A stretch of 64,000 nucleotides of DNA, taken from contig JAEPRB010000024.1 in assembly GCA_016758965.1 (NCBI GenBank), forward strand, positions 1 to 64,000, written 5' to 3'. A model generated the notes under the pieces. It was given only the letters and a program-made list of their open reading frames with translations, was not told the DNA's origin and did not search any database. This DNA comes from Circinella minor (Eukaryota > Mucoromycota > Mucoromycetes > Mucorales > Lichtheimiaceae). Each line of letters starts with the position of its first letter. Positions within the stretch are counted from its first letter, which is position 1. A program made the position numbers and the translations under genes. Positions 35,227 through 49,298 of this stretch are shown piece after piece.

Positions 35227-37229
35227 TTATTCCATCCAACTCTTTTTGGGTAAAGAAATAGGATCTAAAGTCCAAGCTTTCATTTGACCTTGACGTTCTG
35301 AACCATAGACATTGGTAGCTAATGCATAATCACAATCATAGCCACAACATTTTTCCATATCACATAACATACGATAAGATACATTTTTAAAATCATCCAA
35401 TTCTTGTACTGTTTTGGAAATAAAAGGGATCAGACGTGAAAGATCAGCTTTTCGAGGCGCTTCTTTTAAATAATTGACAGAAGCACGCCAAGCTTGTTCA
35501 TTCTCTATTTTTTTTCCATTTAATACAATGGCATTTTCGGGATTATCATAATACGCCTTGATACATGTATCCGGGGATTGATTATTGGACCAAGAAGCGC
35601 ATGCATGAATGATTTCTTGATTAGGTAAATAAACACCAAAGTTTTTAAATATACGTTCAGCCATGGTAACATCGGTTTCTATACATGTCATGTCTTGGCA
35701 CTAGATAATAAAAGGAGAAGATTAAAAAAAAATATATATATGGATGGGGGAACATTGACATTTCTTTAAGAGATAAAGGAAATTTAGAGTTTTTTTTTTT
35801 AGAAAAGGAGGGAGGGAGGGGTGTCGGAAGAATGAGAGAAATCAAGGGGGGGAGAATTTCTTTTTTACCTCTAAATTATAGAAACGTCGACCCATAGCAG
35901 TAAATGGATAAGCAAACCAATCTTCTGAATATCCTCGAGCATTAATACTCACAACAACTGAATTATCTTTCATAAATAAAGCAGCCCCTTCTTGTGAACC
36001 ATGAGGAGAAATTAATATATCTACATCATGCATTAAATAAGCTGAACTTGCTAATGAACATCCTTTATCAAAATTAATTTGTTTTATAATATAATTGGAT
36101 TTCAATGCATCCACTATTTCTTGTTCATTGGTAATTTTACGACTTTTACTTCGATTAATAATAGCAATGGTTTTGGTATTATTATTATTATTATTATTGT
36201 TGGAAGAAGGTATAGAAATTTGAACTGTTTCAACACATGCTTGATCATCTCGATGGGTGTCATGAATAGAACTATGTTCATTATGTTGTTGCCATCGTTC
36301 TTGAGTCACATAATAATTTAATGCTTCGTCTCGAAAAGATTGATAAATATCGGATTCAATAGGTTGTTCACAATAATAAGAAAGTGAACAAGCAACACCT
36401 GCACCTAAAATGGCTTTTGAAAAACAGACCGTTTCGTCACGTTGTAATAAAAGTTGTTGATCACTTGTTAAACTATGGGTATCCGTGACAATATCTCGAC
36501 CATCATTAAAAAAATCGGCTGTAAATAAAGGTTGTCCCATATTTGGAAAAGAAGCAGATGTTACTGCTCGATACATCCAACTATCTCTTGATCCACCTTG
36601 TTTTTTCATTGTTCTAAATTAAAATAATAATTATTAATATATATATAGTAGTAAATAATAATAAAGAGGATTTTTTTTTTTTTTTTTTTACCGATAAAGA
36701 GGTATTAAACCATTATAAAGCATATGTGAAAAATGTTCGGGTGAATATAATCCATAAACAAATAATGTATCGTTTCGAACAGGTATACCTGCATTCGCAT
36801 GTCGCCATTTTACTTTTGGTTGATAATAAACATCAGCACTTTGATCTGAATTAATTAAATTAATATTTAAATCTTGAAGCATTTGTTTTTTTTGTTGATA
36901 TGAATCGGCAACAACGAATCCACCTGAAGAAGAAGAAAAATATATATTATACATTATTATTTTAAAAGTTCATTTGTTCTTTTTTTTCCTTTCATTGCCC
37001 AATAGATTGGGTGGGAAAAAAAAAAGAAATTATTCTTTTTACCTGAACGATCTATACAAAAGTTTTCAACAATACATTGTTTTGATCTTGCCGATGCACC
37101 AGTACAAGAATAAGTAGAAATGGGACCCATATCAGCATATTGAATATGATATGTATAATAAAGCGTAAAAAGAATAGTCAATGTAAGCCATGTCACAATA
37201 ATGGCCTGACACGTTTTACGACGGACCAT
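35227..37229 (-). CDS. GT61-family glycosyltransferase (type II membrane protein)
   Basis: Minus-strand exons 37043-37229, 36692-36923, 35869-36613 and 35227-35700 give 545 residues. GT61 enzymes transfer sugars such as xylose or O-GlcNAc in the secretory pathway; the donor and acceptor here are unknown. A short basic cytosolic N-terminus is followed by one membrane anchor (about residues 9-27, AIIVTWLTLTILFTLYYTYH), then a lumenal domain with many cysteines. The family core YLMHDVDILISPHGSQEGAA (SPHGSQ at 342-347) is clear, as is LYSPEHFSHMLYNGLIPLY upstream. An Asn run near residue 280 comes from an ATT microsatellite. The C-terminal Cys-containing segment (CCGYDCDYA) may form disulfides. 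It is arranged divergently from the PP2A B56 gene. Confidence 0.85.
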
Positions 37230-37849
<620 letters not shown>

Positions 37850-40800
37850 ATGATGAAAGGATTGAAAGGCGTGGTACGCGATCCCATTCTATTTATTTTT
37901 TATTCTTCACCCACCCCTTAATGCTATATTCTGTGTGTCTCTCTACACTTTTTTTTTTAAAAAAAAAATAAAAATAAAAAGAACAGAACAGAATATATAA
38001 AAAGAAACTGAAACTTATTTTTTATTTTTATTTAAAGCTTTCTAGAAGCAAATCAACACATCAAAACGATTCAAAATCTCGAACAAAGCAACAACAACGT
38101 TCTTCAATAGTGGGTCAACCTCAAAAATCATCATCGACACCAAAAAATTCATCCCAAACAACGAACAATTTTAATAATGACAATAACAGCACTAATAATA
38201 ATAATAATAATTCTGTCACTACAAATACCAATACAACTACAGCTACAGTAACAGCTACTACAACTACTGAACAACAGCAACAGCAACCGCAACAACAGGT
38301 TAGTTTAATATTAATAATTTTTTTTTTATTTGTGCAAAGTGAAAAAAGAATCAATGAACATTGGGCTTATGTGTATACATCTATACTTTTTTTTTCTTTT
38401 TTAGAATATATCACCAAAAGGAAACATGGGAAATAAAGTATTAGATTTACCCAAACCCGGTAATAACACTAATAGACTCCATCAAGGAATGCCTAAAGAT
38501 ACTATTCCAGTTGTCAAGACACCACGCCGACAACGATCATCACGTTTTTTTGCACAAGATAATAAAGTAGAATTGGAACAATACCCCCGTTTCAGCGGTA
38601 AGTTTAAGACTATAAGAATATATCTGGTTACCACATTGTTGTTATGCAGTCTTTTTTTTTTTTTTTTTTGGTTCCTCCCTAATCAAATTATTCATTATGC
38701 ATGTGTTGTATTTTATTATATTATTTATATTAGAGGTGGCACCAGCACAACGACAACAATTATTTTTAAGAAAGTTAAGCCAATGTCAAATCATGTTTGA
38801 TTTTAACGATCCATCGTTTGATCTACGAGGAAAAGAGATAAAACGACAAGCATTACAAGAAATGTTGGAATATGTTGCTACAACCCGTGGAGTGATTACA
38901 GATTCACTTTATCCGGATGTTATCCGAATGGTACGTAAATTTTTTTTTGATCATTTATATACCTATACATATGCATAGAGATGACTTACGTATACATATA
39001 AATATTATATATATATATATATATGTGTATAGTTTACTGTAAATACATTCCGATCCATCTCACCTCAAGTAAAAACAATAGCTGAAGGTGCAGATGCTGA
39101 AGAAGAAGAACCTGTATTTGAAGTAGCTTGGCCTCATCTTCAACTTGTTTATGAATTTTTTTTGAGATTTGTTGAATCACCCGATTTCAATATTCATGTC
39201 GCTAAAAAGTATATTGATCAGAAGTTTATTTTGCAGGTATGTTGTATTTTATAAACAAACAATATGTGTGCCCAACTGCATATATTTACATTATGAAATC
39301 CAACTTTTTTTATTTTTATTTTCGGATTACATGTTCCGTACTTTATCTTTATCAACTGGTTTTTTTATTTTTATTTTATTTATTTATTTAGTTACTTGAA
39401 TTATTTGATAGCGAAGATCCCAGAGAAAGAGACTTTTTAAAAACTACGTTACATCGAATTTATGGAAAATTTTTGGGTTTACGAGCATTTATACGACGAT
39501 CTATTAGTAATATATTCTTTCAATTCATTTACGAAACTGAAAAGTTTAATGGTATTGCTGAATTATTGGAAATCATGGGAAGGTAAAATATATAAAAACT
39601 ATTACGAAGAGTAATGGGACCTTTTTTTTTTTTTTTAGATCCTTGTTATGTAAATTTTTTGTACAATTAATTAATTTGTAAAACTTTTCTCTCTCTTTCT
39701 TTCTATGTATATATAGTATTATTAATGGTTTTGCTTTACCATTAAAGGAAGAACATAAAACATTTTTATTCCGTGTTTTAATACCTCTTCATAAACCAAC
39801 ACCTTTGTCATTATATCACCCTCAACTTGCTTATTGTGTCGTTCAATTTTTGGAAAAAGATCCAGCTTTAACAGCTGAGGTATATATCATTTTATTTATA
39901 TATTCAGCAAAAAAAAAAAAGGTTGTAAATTAATATTGGTTTATAAATTATTATTATTATTATTAGATTGTACAAGGATTATTAAGATATTGGCCTAAGG
40001 TAAACAGTGCAAAAGAAGTCATGTTCTTGACAGAAATGGAAGAAATATTAGATATTACAGATGCTGTAGAATTTCGAAAAATCATGGTGCCGTTATTCCA
40101 AAAAATTGGTCAATGTGTTTCTAGCTCCCATTTCCAGGTAACTATAGAAAGAGAATAATAGAGGTGAATGAAAATAAGGACAATGAAACTTAATAAAAAA
40201 TCAATGGTAGGTTGCCGAACGTGCTTTATATTATTGGAACAATGAATATATAGTAAATTTAATGAGTGATAATATTGAAACGATCATGCCAGTTGTATTT
40301 CCACCATTATATCGACATGCAAAAGAACATTGGAATAGGTAAAGTGTCTATTTTATTATTTATTAAATTATTCACTTTATACTGATATTGATATTATTAT
40401 TATAGAATAATCCATGAGCTTGTATCTGATGCATTAAGGATTATAATGGAATTGAATCCAAACTTATTCGATCAATGTTTAAAAAAATATATTAAAGATG
40501 ATGAAGAGTAAGTGTTTTTTATTTTTTATTTTTTGATGGAATAATAAATTGAAAGTGTAATACCAATGGTTGATATCCAACACTAAATAATAATAATAAT
40601 AATTGTATTAGTTCACAAGCTCGAATTGAAGAAAAAGAAGAAATATGGAGAAGATTAAGATTACAAGCTGAAGGAGCAAAAGATAAAACAACATTCAAGA
40701 AAGATGAAACAATTTTGGGCACAGTAAGTTTATAATATATATAAATGGGGGGGGAAATGATCTGGTTGTTTGATGTGATTAAAGGAGTTGGAAGAGTGGT

Positions 40801-41240
40801 ATCAGTAGAAAATAAAGTTCTTTGTTGCTTATATATTAGCGTTGAAGGCGAATAATAATAATAATAGCTCCATTACTACCGACACTATCCCTGATACTAT
40901 TACCATAACGAATACAACACCAACTAATCATTCAACTTTTACTACGATACCAACACCACCTACCTCTACCACTAAGAATATTGCCAATAACGACGACGAC
41001 GAGGACAACAATAACAAGAATAATAATAATAATAATAATAGTAATAATAGCACTTACACCAATCAATCCTCCGATATTATTGATACCCAACCTTCTACTA
41101 TTACTATCACTAGTATTGCTACTACTGCTTCTACAACTGCTGCTGCGGTCGATGTTGGAGAAAAATCTCAAGTTATACCTGATGAAGGGAATACATCGGA
41201 TGATTCTGATACTTGTTCGTGGCATAGTTATTTAGAATAA
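37850..41240 (+). CDS. PP2A regulatory subunit B56 (B') family
   Basis: Exons 37850-37873, 38038-38298, 38405-38597, 38734-38930, 39033-39236, 39392-39582, 39717-39879, 39967-40137, 40211-40338, 40406-40507, 40612-40727 and 40840-41240, about 715 residues. B56 subunits direct PP2A to substrates through LxxIxE motifs. The short first exon (MMKGLKGV) joins [14 protein letters not shown], as in fungal B56. A Gln/Asn/Thr-rich N-terminal region is followed by the HEAT-repeat core from about residue 160 ([80 protein letters not shown]). The last junction is uncertain: the canonical donor GTAAGT at 40724 leads to an immediate stop (GTR-stop). A weaker GTTTAT donor at 40728 keeps the Asn/Thr-rich tail ending TCSWHSYLE. 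Confidence 0.9.
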
Positions 41241-41845
41241 AACTCTTTCACGATTATTTTAGACAAAAGAAAAGTTAAACGTGTGGGGGAATGAAAAAAA
41301 AAAAAAAGAGTGTATAACTTTTCAAATGGATTCTTTTATATTTAATATGAAACTGAAAAAGGAGATACCTCTCGAAAGAAAAAATTAAATAATGACAACT
41401 ATTTAATAAGTAAAATCCATTCTTTTTATAGTTTTTATTTAAGGTTTTATACTTGTTCAAATCAAAAGTATAAAGTCACACAAAAATAAATAAAATAGAT
41501 GATCCTATAACGTAATTACACAAGTGAGAGGACTTTTCCATCTCTTAAAAAAACCTTTCATAAATATTATAACACACACATGATAAATATATTAGATGAT
41601 ATATGTAGATATGATTAGTGTTATAATAGTTATATATCCAAAGTCTCACTCTATTATTATAGAGATGGGATAAACTGGGCAACATCTTTTTCCTTCCATA
41701 TTCTTCCACACAATTAAGCCCACGGGAAAAAAACAAAAAGGAAAGTACAAGGAGAAACCATTGTAAACTCCCTCCCCCCGCAACCCCACTCTTTTTTTTT
41801 TTTTTTTTTTTTATTTCGCTCTTTTTTTTTTCCCTCTCTCCTCTC

Positions 41846-41877
<32 letters not shown>

Positions 41878-42220
41878 TTTTTTCCTCTCAACTTAACTTC
41901 TAAATATATACGTATTTGGCATAGCTTATCCTTTTATTCTCCTGGAGAAACGTTTTGTAAGACGCGGGTTTTTTCTTTTTTTGTTTTTTCTTCCTTATTT
42001 TATTATATTTAAACTTTCCAACCTTTTTGGGTTATTAAACTGTAACAATACAATCTAACTAAAAAATAAAAAAATAAAATAAAAAACTATTCATAATGTT
42101 CATAACTTTTATTAGTGACCAGGATTTTTTATAGTAATATTATTATTAATAACAATAATAGTAATAATATTATATATATTACATAACAACAAACAACAAC
42201 TTAAACGTTACTTTAAAACC
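41241..42220. other. Spacer between B56 and MCM1 genes
   Basis: About 980 bp. It holds the 3' end of B56, then a pyrimidine-rich promoter (T-run at 41791-41812, CT repeat at 41841-41868) for the MADS-box gene and a long 5' leader. No other gene. Confidence 0.5.
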
Positions 42221-42231
42221 ATGAACGATCC

Positions 42232-42264
<33 letters not shown>

Positions 42265-42503
42265 CTTTGATAATGACGATTCATCAGTAACCACTACTCC
42301 TTCCAAGAATAGTGGTCGAAAAAAAATCAAGATTGAATATATTCAAGATAAAAACAGACGTCATATTACTTTTTCAAAACGAAAAGCTGGTATTATGAAA
42401 AAGGTATATAAAATAAAAATAAATAAATAAAAAAGTGTGAGGCGTTATGTGGGTGTGGGTAGGTGGGAAAAGAGCCACGCACGCTATACACAGAAAGTTT
42501 TTA

Positions 42504-42538
<35 letters not shown>

Positions 42539-43459
42539 TTCTCTTCTTGAAGTTACAAGATAAGTTTAATATTATGAGTTATTAATGAAAATAATATTAT
42601 ATAATATAGGCATATGAACTATCTACATTGACAGGAACTCAAGTTTTATTACTTATCGTTTCTGAAACTGGATTAGTATATACTTTTACTACACCAAAAT
42701 TACAACCTATGGTAACGAAACCTGAAGGTAAAAACTTGATTCAAACATGTTTAAATGCACCTGATCCAGTTCCAAATGATACAAACTCCTCTTCTTCGGT
42801 AAGTTGATACATATATCTTTTATTAAAGTGATTAATGATTATATTCTATTGTATATCTATCTATATGTATAAAGATAAACACTAATTATATAATACAACA
42901 TATGTAGGTACGGGGTGGAGATGCAGATGAAGATGGTAGTATTACCTCACCTCGACCAACAACAGTGATGGCTAAAAACGTGGGTAAAAAACAAAATCAA
43001 TTGGTCATATTTATATGAAAGAATGATGGTTTAGGCTGACATATTAATAAATTATAGGCTTCGCCAAGTACTGTTTCTCTGAGTCATCAACAACAACAAC
43101 CGCCACAACAACAACAACATGTTCAAGATAATAATAATAATAATAATAATAATAATGTTCCTTCTTACATGTCAGCACCATCAACACAACAACAAACAGC
43201 AACAGCTTCTTATATGATGGGAGGTGGTGGACAATCTCGTTATGATGGATATCCAGGTGGAGGTCCTCCTACTTCAACATATGCTAGTTCGACACAACCT
43301 ATATATCAACCACAACCTTATAATACCATGCCAGGTAATAGTGGTAATCCATATTCAAATATGGCACCACCAGGTGGTTATTGGGTTCCTAATTCCTCTG
43401 CAAACACATCATCGTCTCAATATCCGTCTGATCCACTTTCAAGAATTAAACGAGAATAA
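42221..43459 (+). CDS. MCM1: SRF/MCM1-type MADS-box transcription factor
   Basis: Exons 42221-42403, 42610-42798, 42908-42979 and 43058-43459 give 281 residues. The protein binds CArG-type sites as a dimer and recruits partner factors to control cell-type, cell-cycle or nutrient genes. A 10-Asn run near the N-terminus precedes the MADS domain starting at residue 32 (GRKKIKIEYIQDKNRRHITF, SKRKAGIMKKAYELSTLTGT), then the SAM-type extension LLLIVSETGLVYTFTTPKLQ and LIQTCLNAPDP, virtually the SRF/Mcm1 consensus. The C-terminal half is Gln/Asn/Pro/Gly/Tyr-rich (QQQQPPQQQQ, a 9-Asn run, YPGGGPPTSTY), a likely activation region, ending DPLSRIKRE. The intron inside the MADS box follows MKK. Confidence 0.95.
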
Positions 43460-45530
43460 TTCTTATCAATGAACAGATTCTTTTGAAATTCCCTCTTATT
43501 CACTTTTCTTTCTGAATCTTAGTTTCAGTACTAGCAGTAGTAGTAGTAATAGTTTTTTTTAGTAACTGATCCTTTACTAGTATACACAAACATGTATACA
43601 TATATTATTATTATTATTATTATTCTCACTATTTCTTTTTCTTTTCTGTATCACATCCACAAAATAATTGATGTTATTATATAATATGACAAATGTATAT
43701 CTTATTCCCTTATGTCTCTTTTTTTTTTTCTTTTTCTCCTACCATTCTTTTATTTTATTTTATTATATATATATATATACATACTATTTTTACAAACAAA
43801 TAAACAAACAAATAAATGTATTAACCGTTTTAAAATAGCGTTTTAATATGTTTTATTATGTGTTGAGATACGTATTTTTCATTTACTATTGCTTATTATA
43901 TATATTTAATAATAATAAAAAATTAAGATTAAAAATTGATTTGACAGTCTATATAACTTGCAAGCTGTCCTGAACAAATTATTATCCAAAAGGAGAGCGC
44001 GGGGTATTATGTATGTATATGTTAGTGGTTTAACGTAATACAGAAAAAAACATCATGCATCATTTCCCCATATGTTACTACTCGTGTACTCAATTCAATC
44101 CTGAAGTTGCATAAACGTTACAATTGCATAATACACAAACAATACATGGATCCCTAGTTAATAAATATATATAATATATATATATACATTTTTAGCTTTT
44201 TTTTTTTTTAATATTATAATTTATTAGCACACTTTAAAATTATATATGGTGATATACCCTATTTTCATAAACCAAAAGAAAATCCGTTGATTTATTTAAC
44301 TATAAATGGGTCAATTTACTTTTTTTTTTTTACTCTTGAATAGATAGTTGAAGTTAAATAAAAAAATAGTTCATTCGAATCAATAAGTAAAATTGGGTGG
44401 AGATGAATAAAAATATATATTTAATAATATATGTACGTATGTACGTATTTCTGTTTTTTTTTTCTTAATGGCTATTTAAATTATACGCATCGTGTAGTTG
44501 TCTCCTGCAGCTAGGATTTTAAATAAGGTTGTGTTATGCATAATTGCTTGAAAAAATCGGGTTGGAATGTGAAAAAAAAAAAAAAAAAAAAAAAAAAACT
44601 TTGGATACGTTATCTATATTACTTACCAAATAGGATTAATTTATCAGTGAGTTATATTCCGCATAAACAATGAATTCAGAAGCTATTTATGATAAGTGAA
44701 GTCAGCGATTTTAATAATGAAGTAGGCTAAAGAGTATTGGATTTGATGTGTTGTTCATAAAAAAAAAAAAAAAGAATTAAATACAAGTATAATATATCCC
44801 CTCTCATTTTCGGTGACTAACGAGTTCAAAACAAGTATTGCCTTGCTTTGCCATTTTTACAATACATACGTACGTAAAAAAAAAAAAATTAAAAGGGTGG
44901 GGAGGGGATTACCTAGCAATGTTACCTTTCATTTTTATCTTATGAAAACTCTGCTGGATAGAATGATGGATGGTATCATACTAGAAAAAACTCTTGTTAT
45001 GAAAATTGGATCCAGTGATAGAAACTTTTTGATAACCAGTGTTTGAAGATAAGGGAACATTGAGAGCAGATATAATATGTGTGTAAGCTGTGATCACAAT
45101 AAAAAAAAAAACATGATCAACATAACACATTTCACTTGTAAGTTTCAAAAAATGAGTGCATTACTAATGATAGCTTAATACGTTACAGACGCATTCAAAA
45201 AAAATATCAACAAACACCTTTTTTTTTTAAAAAAAAAAAAAATGGAAAACAATTTTGTTTTTTAAAGTTTTATTTTTTTATATATTCATGAAAAAAAAAA
45301 TGTTTTTTTTTTTTTTTCGTATACTTTCTATATTACATGGTTCAATGGAACTTATTTTAAAAATGCGGGGAAAATAAAGCGTGAATAAATTATATATGTG
45401 TAAGTATGTATGTTTTTTTTTGGGGGGAAAGGTGAAAGAAATTGGGGATATATTATTGAAAGAAATAAAAAAAAAAAATATGTGCATGTATGTAGCTAAA
45501 GTAAGATTCAATCGAGAGATAAAAATAAAT
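43460..45530. other. Intergenic spacer with microsatellites
   Basis: 2 kb between convergent genes (MCM1 and TRP5). It contains (TAG)n and (ATT)n tracts near 43531-43625, repeated TACGTA motifs near 44434 and 44866, and A/T homopolymers. An ORF of 77 codons at 44813 lacks any support. No gene or RNA recognised. Confidence 0.5.
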
Positions 45531-48001
45531 TTAGAAACGCAAGTCCCAGCCAATCTTAGGACCAATTTCGGGAAGGACTTCAGCAACAGTATGCATATCC
45601 TTATCACCTCTACCAGAGAGACAGACGACAATATCTTGATCCTTTGGAAGTTTGGATGCTTCCTCAATAGCATGGTACAAAGCGTGAGATGATTCAAGAG
45701 CAGGAATAATACCTTCCAATTGAGTCAATTTACGGAAACCAATCAATGCTTGGGCATCATCTGCGACACGATATTCAGCTCTACCAGAATCCTTGAGGAA
45801 AGCATGTTCTGGACCAACACCAGGATAATCCAAACCAGCACTGACGGAGTGAGTTTCAATAATTTGACCCTTATCATCTTGAAGCAAATAAGTACGTGTA
45901 CCGTGTAAAACACCAGGAGTACCCTTGGTCAATGTAGCTGAATGAAGAGCAGTATTGACACCACTACCACCTGCTTCAACACCAATGATACGAACAGACT
46001 TGTCTTCAACAAATGGATGGAACATACCAATAGCATTGGAACCACCACCAACACATGCAATCACAGCATCGGGCAACTTGCCAAGTTTATCAGTCAATTG
46101 TTTCTTTGCTTCGTTACCAATAACAGATTGGAAATGACGAACAATCATGGGGAAAGGATGGGGACCAATAGCAGAACCGACCAAATAATGAGTTGTAGAA
46201 ACATTGGTAACCCAATCACGCATGGCTTCATTGATAGCATCCTTCAATGTACGCGAACCGCTAGATACAGGAACAACAGTAGCACCCAACATACGCATAC
46301 GGAAAACGTTCAAAGCTTGACGTCTGCAATCTTCTTCACCCATATAAACGACACAATCCATACCAAACTTTGCACATACGGTTGCTGTAGCAACACCATG
46401 TTGACCTGCACCTGTTTCTGCAATGATACGTTTCTTGCCCAATCGCTTGGCAAGTAAAATTTGACCCACTGCATTGTTGATCTTGTGAGCACCAGTATGG
46501 TTCATATCTTCACGCTTAAGCCAAATACGAGCACCACCGGCTTCTTCAGTCAAACGATCGGCCAATTGTAAACGCGAAGGGCGACCAATGTAGTCATAGT
46601 AAGATTCGAATTCAGCATTGAAAACGGGATCGTTAATGGCATCAATAAAACAACGTTCGAGTTGGGTCAAACAATCGACGAGAATTTCAGGTACATAGGC
46701 ACCACCAAAGTCACCAAATCGGGTAGTAAGTTCATAGAAACTCTTGAGTTCCTTACCAACAATAACACCTTTTCCAGCTACATCACTGACTTCAGGATCA
46801 GCTGGAGGTTCTACGCGAGCAGCTGCCAATTCGGGTACTTTACGACCACATACTTCAGAACAGTATTGTTCAGCAATAGCGACAGGGTCATTACCTGCTT
46901 CAATAGCTTCGCGAATGACCGTGATAAGGCGAGAGCCAATAACAACACCGTCACCGTGTTTTCCAACAAGATCAAAATGTTCGCGAGTAGATACACCAAA
47001 GCCAATGGCAAGAGGAACATCAGTATGTTTTCTGATACGAGCCATGAGATCAGGTAAGTGATTAGAGACTTCCTTGCTAGCACCAGTGACACCCAAACGT
47101 GATACAACATAAATCCATGAATCTGCAATTTCAGCCAACATAGGAATACGACTATCAACAGTGGAAGGAGCGACCAAGGGAACGAATGACATTTCATACT
47201 TTAAGCAAATGCTACGGAAGGTATGTGATTCCTCTGGAGGCAAATCGACCAAAATATATCCATTAACACCCGCTTCTTTACAGTCACGTACAAGATTTTC
47301 TTCACCATAAGCTAAAACAGGATTGTAATAACCCATAAAAACAACAGGAACAGTTAATCCACGTGCACGTGCATCGCGTACCATTTGTAAACACATTGAT
47401 ACATCTGTCTTATATTTTAATGCAATCTGGTTTTTTTTTTAAAAAAAAAAAAAAATTGTTTGTTGTTGTTAGCTTTAATCTTTCCCTTTTTATACTAATC
47501 CCGAAATTTCGTGTCCCTTGCTTCTTCTCCTCTCCCTGCGTTTTTTTTTTTTTGTTCTTACAGTATTGGCATATTGAATTGTAGGACCATCGGCCAAAGG
47601 ATCAGTGAAAGGCACACCTATTAAATTATAAATTATACATAATTAATACATAGTATATAAGGAAATAATGATATTTGTTTTTATTTGTTTTTTGAATGTC
47701 AAAATAAAATATTAATTTTCTTACCCATTTCAATTATATCGGCACCACCGCGTTGGAGTGATAACAAGATATCGACAAATGTTTTAGGATCAGGATAACC
47801 AGCTGTGATAAAAGTGACAAATGCAGGACGATCTTTATAGCAAGAAGAAACAATAATTAGTATATGATTTATTTGTTTTCTATCGTTGTGTTTGTCGTAT
47901 TTTGTTTTTTAATATATGAATGAATCCCAATAAATTAGGGTTTATAATAACATACTTTCTGCCTTTGCAGTAGCAAATGCTTTACGAAGACCAGCAGACA
48001 T
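45531..48001 (-). CDS. TRP5: Bifunctional tryptophan synthase (alpha-beta fusion)
   Basis: Minus-strand exons 47956-48001, 47725-47832, 47562-47617 and 45531-47426 give 701 residues. It catalyses the last step of tryptophan synthesis: the alpha domain releases indole from indole-3-glycerol phosphate, and the beta domain condenses it with serine. In the alpha domain the catalytic acids are E50 (ADIIEMG) and D61 ([10 protein letters not shown]). The beta domain starts near residue 300 and has the PLP lysine K385 in [11 protein letters not shown], the [20 protein letters not shown] loop and the [15 protein letters not shown] phosphate-binding segment. The alpha-then-beta order and length are those of fungal TRP5. 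Three short 5' exons are followed by one long exon. Cytosolic. Confidence 0.97.
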
Positions 48002-49298
48002 TATATTTTTTGTTTATGTTGTTTTAAAGGTTAAGATAAAAACTACGGGTGAAAAAGAGAAAGGAAAATAATAATAAAAAAAAAATCTACAATTGAATTT
48101 AATTGAGCTGTGTTATTTTAAATGGGAGATGACAGAAAGACATCTTATAGGTTTTTCAATTTAAACAAGACTCATAATTTTAAACTCCTAAATAAGCGAT
48201 GTGACTGGAAATATGGGGAGTTAATCTCCTGGAGACCGATTTGTTAAGTCCTGTCTGTCGAAAACTGTTTTGTGTTACCATGCATTGATTATACACAAAA
48301 TAACAATGGATGCTTTTAAAAAACAATGACATTTATTCTTTCTTTAATATTTGTTTTCTGTAAGATAAATATATCAACAATCTGTTTCGAGAAAAAAAAA
48401 TTACTGCATATTTCCATATTTTTTGTATAAAAAGATAAAGGTATATTTTTATGATTCATTCTATATTAAAGCATTAAGCACAGGTTAGTTTGAAGGTTTT
48501 TTGATTAATGTATCAAGGTTATCATTATGCATTCTTTCTCATGGTATCGACATGTGCCTGTTTAAGATCTAATAATGGTATCATACATAATCATTGTATA
48601 AAATAACATGATACGTAATTATCTGGTAGTTTTTAACTGGTTCGATTTCACTTGTTCATATTTCCAGGGAGTAATAACGCACTGACAGCAAATATTGAGG
48701 TACAGCTCTATCTATTTCCCAATGCTCTATCTTTCTATTGTGTATTTTTTTTTATACTCTACTTCAAAATAAAATAAAAAGCGGATATCAGTAGTTGTAT
48801 AGTATGTATCTATTATATGAAAATCTACTTAGTGTGCGACGACCATTTACACTCTTGATTTTATACTTGTTGTAATTCTATATTGATAACAAAAAAAAAA
48901 AAAAAAAAAAAAAAAACTTTCGGAAGTGATTATCGAATTCGTGTTATTGTTGTTGTTGCCGTTAAAAAAAAACAAGCATATATTATCATGCAACACTTTT
49001 CACCATTTGACACTTTATCATTATTCATCGTAACCGGGTTACAATTTTTTTTTTTGAAGGGTATACATAGTATTATTATTACAGAATATACCAAGTTTTT
49101 TTCTTTATATTTATTTTGATAGGGAACAAGAAGACAATCCAAACTAACTTGAGATACTTTTCAATGAATAAATGGGATAATAAGTGGTTATCAGAAGCTC
49201 CGAAAAGAAAAAAAACAAGAAAATAAAAAACCATTTTTTTTTTTCTTCGCGTCGCTTTTATTTTCTCACTTTTGGTTGATTAATAAGTTTTAACAACC
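48002..49298. promoter_or_regulatory. Divergent intergenic region (TRP5 / NAA25)
   Basis: 1.3 kb between diverging start codons, holding both promoters. AT-rich with a poly(A) run at 48890-48915. I found no clear TGACTC-type amino-acid-control element close to the TRP5 start. No gene. Confidence 0.45.

Noticed and set aside
45942..46457. 171-codon plus-strand ORF
   Set aside because: Antisense shadow of the TRP5 beta domain; its Thr/Asn-rich composition mirrors the codon usage of the real gene.
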